Assembly (NCBI GenBank): GCA_027311125.1
Contig: DAICZO010000330.1
Span: 1-6,210 of the forward strand
Direction: 5' to 3'
DNA from: Acidobacteriaceae bacterium
GTDB taxonomy: Bacteria > Acidobacteriota > Terriglobia > Terriglobales > Acidobacteriaceae
Length of the DNA stretch: 6,210 bases
The translations under genes and the position numbers were made by a program. The notes beneath the pieces are model-generated. The model was given only the letters and a program-made list of their open reading frames with translations, had not been told where the DNA came from and did no database searches. Positions 4,930 through 6,210 of the stretch are shown piece by piece. How positions within the stretch are numbered: position 1 is the stretch's first letter; each line of letters opens with the position of its first letter.

Positions 4930-6210
4930 CTACTGCCCGGCCAGTTTTCTGGAGGCGTCGATGGCGTTCTGCTGGTTGGCCGGGCGCAGGGTGGTGAGGA
5001 AGCGCACGAGGGCGGTGGTCTCGGAGGGGCTGAGGGCGTTGCCGTAGGCGGGCATGTTGCCGCCGCCCTGCAGGACCTGACGGATGATCTGGTCTTCGGT
5101 CATGCGGCTGGCGAGGCCGTCGAGCGCCGGGCCACGGAGGCCACCGGAGTCGCCGACGGAGTGGCAGTTGCGACACTGCTTATCCTGCAGGACGAGTGCG
5201 CCTTGCCGCTCCAGCGGGGTACGGTTGTGGAGGTAGGTTGCCGGGATGGGATCGCTGGTCCATGCGTCCATGATGGGGCTCCACGGGGTGTAGGTGCCGA
5301 GGTGGGTGAAGACGCCGAGAGTGACGGCGATGACAGCCACCATGAGGACGGCGACGGGCCGGCGCGACCAGTGTTTTTCGCCCTCGGGAGAGAGCAGCGG
5401 GAGCAGCAGCATGGCACCGATGCCGAGGACGGGTGCGATGAAGAGCACGGGCGTCTCCAGACTGGGCGGGAGATAGGCGAGGACAGCGTAGATCCAGAGG
5501 AAGGCGAAGTCAGGCTTGGGTGCGGTCTGGATGATGGTGGGATCGGGCTGGCCGGTGGGGCCGAAGGGTCCGAAGAAGAAGGCGCAGGCCATGACAGCCA
5601 GCATGATGGCAGCGGCGAAGATGACGTCTTTCCAAGCGGCATCGGGTACGAAGGCGATGCCAGTGTCCTGGGTGAGCTTGTGGTAGTCGCGGGCGTAGGT
5701 TTTTTTGCTGACGACGCGGCCGGGCATGGGCCACTCGTTGATGCCGAGACGCAACACCATCCAGAGATGGACGCCGACGAAGGCGAGCAGCAGGCCGGGC
5801 AGGATGAAGACGTGCAAGGCAAAGAATCGGGTGAGCGTGGGACCGGCGATGATGGGACCGCCCAGCATGAGATTGACCAGTGCGCCACCGATGAAGGGGA
5901 CGCGACTGGCGATGGATGCGCCGATGCCGAGGCCCCAGTAGGAGTCCTGATCGAAGCGCAGGACCTGTCCGGTGAAGGCCATGCCAAGGGTGAGCAGAAG
6001 CAGCAGAACACCGACGATCCAGGTGAGTTCGCGGGGGAACTTGTAGGCACCGAAGAGGAAGACCTGGGCCATGTGGATTAGGACGACGGCTATCATGAAG
6101 TCGGAACCCCAGCCGTGGAGAGCGCGGAGGAACCAGCCAAGCTTGACGCTGTGATCGAGGAACTCCAGGCTGGCCCAGGCGTGGCCGGCAGAGGGCGAGT
6201 AGACCAGACC
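4930..6210 (-). CDS. Cytochrome b6/subunit IV-type cytochrome b fused to a mono-heme cytochrome c (5' end off window)
   Basis: Quinol-oxidising core of a bc/b6f-like complex in the cytoplasmic membrane. The frame stays open to the right edge, with 426 codons visible; the ATG at 6096 is internal. Numbering from the edge, the sequence aligns with b6 from just after helix A: SPSAGHAWASLEFLDHSVKL, then GWFLRALHGWGSDF, then YKFPRELTW. Heme ligands are His32/His46 and His133/His148. A three-helix subunit-IV-like half follows, with PDFA (233-236) where the Qo motif PEWY normally stands, then SRRPVAV before the last helix, about residue 304. No eighth helix follows. The C-terminal cytochrome c domain has CRNCH (346-350) and a Met ligand in NMPAYG (Met386). 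It probably passes electrons from a Rieske partner to the oxidase. About 50-80 N-terminal residues are likely missing. ctaG follows 69 bp downstream. The family call is firm; the electron acceptor is inferred. Confidence 0.92.
   Translation of the reverse strand, partial: GLVYSPSAGHAWASLEFLDHSVKLGWFLRALHGWGSDFMIAVVLIHMAQVFLFGAYKFPRELTWIVGVLLLLLTLGMAFTGQVLRFDQDSYWGLGIGASIASRVPFIGGALVNLMLGGPIIAGPTLTRFFALHVFILPGLLLAFVGVHLWMVLRLGINEWPMPGRVVSKKTYARDYHKLTQDTGIAFVPDAAWKDVIFAAAIMLAVMACAFFFGPFGPTGQPDPTIIQTAPKPDFAFLWIYAVLAYLPPSLETPVLFIAPVLGIGAMLLLPLLSPEGEKHWSRRPVAVLMVAVIAVTLGVFTHLGTYTPWSPIMDAWTSDPIPATYLHNRTPLERQGALVLQDKQCRNCHSVGDSGGLRGPALDGLASRMTEDQIIRQVLQGGGNMPAYGNALSPSETTALVRFLTTLRPANQQNAIDASRKLAGQ

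Noticed and set aside
4855..6081. A 408-codon open frame on the plus strand opposite cytochrome b
   Set aside because: It is antisense to a firmly identified gene. The Gly/Asp/Glu-rich product without hydrophobic segments is the typical mirror of a membrane-protein gene.

Overview
The window is about 60% G+C and every gene I can support lies on the minus strand, so transcription runs from high to low coordinates. The style fits a soil acidobacterium of the Terriglobia/Acidobacteriaceae type: large secreted lipoproteins built of IPT/TIG repeats with PGGGxSN junctions, next to a cytochrome b fused to cytochrome c and a caa3-type CtaG. This assignment is inference from gene content, because no rRNA or housekeeping marker is present.

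Respiratory block (6210 to 4015). A cytochrome b gene enters from the right edge, missing its N-terminus. The visible part holds the b6-like heme-binding helices, a subunit-IV-like three-helix half and a C-terminal mono-heme cytochrome c domain in one polypeptide. After 69 bp comes a seven-helix CtaG-family cytochrome c oxidase assembly protein. Together they point to a quinol:cytochrome c (or quinol:oxidase) branch feeding a heme-copper oxidase. The Rieske protein and the oxidase subunits would be expected outside the window, upstream of 6210.

Intergenic leader (4014 to 3691). About 320 bp separate ctaG from the next gene. No convincing promoter is visible, but 3755-3840 can fold, as minus-strand RNA, into a long nested structure of about 26 base pairs lying 64 nt before the start codon. 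I do not recognise it as a known riboswitch class. It is the best candidate here for something undescribed.

Surface-protein block (3690 to 1). A 1162-residue predicted lipoprotein carries seven tandem IPT/TIG domains, six of them in an exact 90-residue (270-bp) register, followed by a C-terminal region of about 510 residues with seven degenerate NxxGxxAF-like units that may form a beta-propeller. Its stop codon is followed by a strong GC-rich hairpin without a U tract. Then, with a good ribosome binding site, a second predicted lipoprotein begins and runs off the left edge. The two surface genes may be co-transcribed or separated by that hairpin. They have no obvious functional link to the respiratory block.
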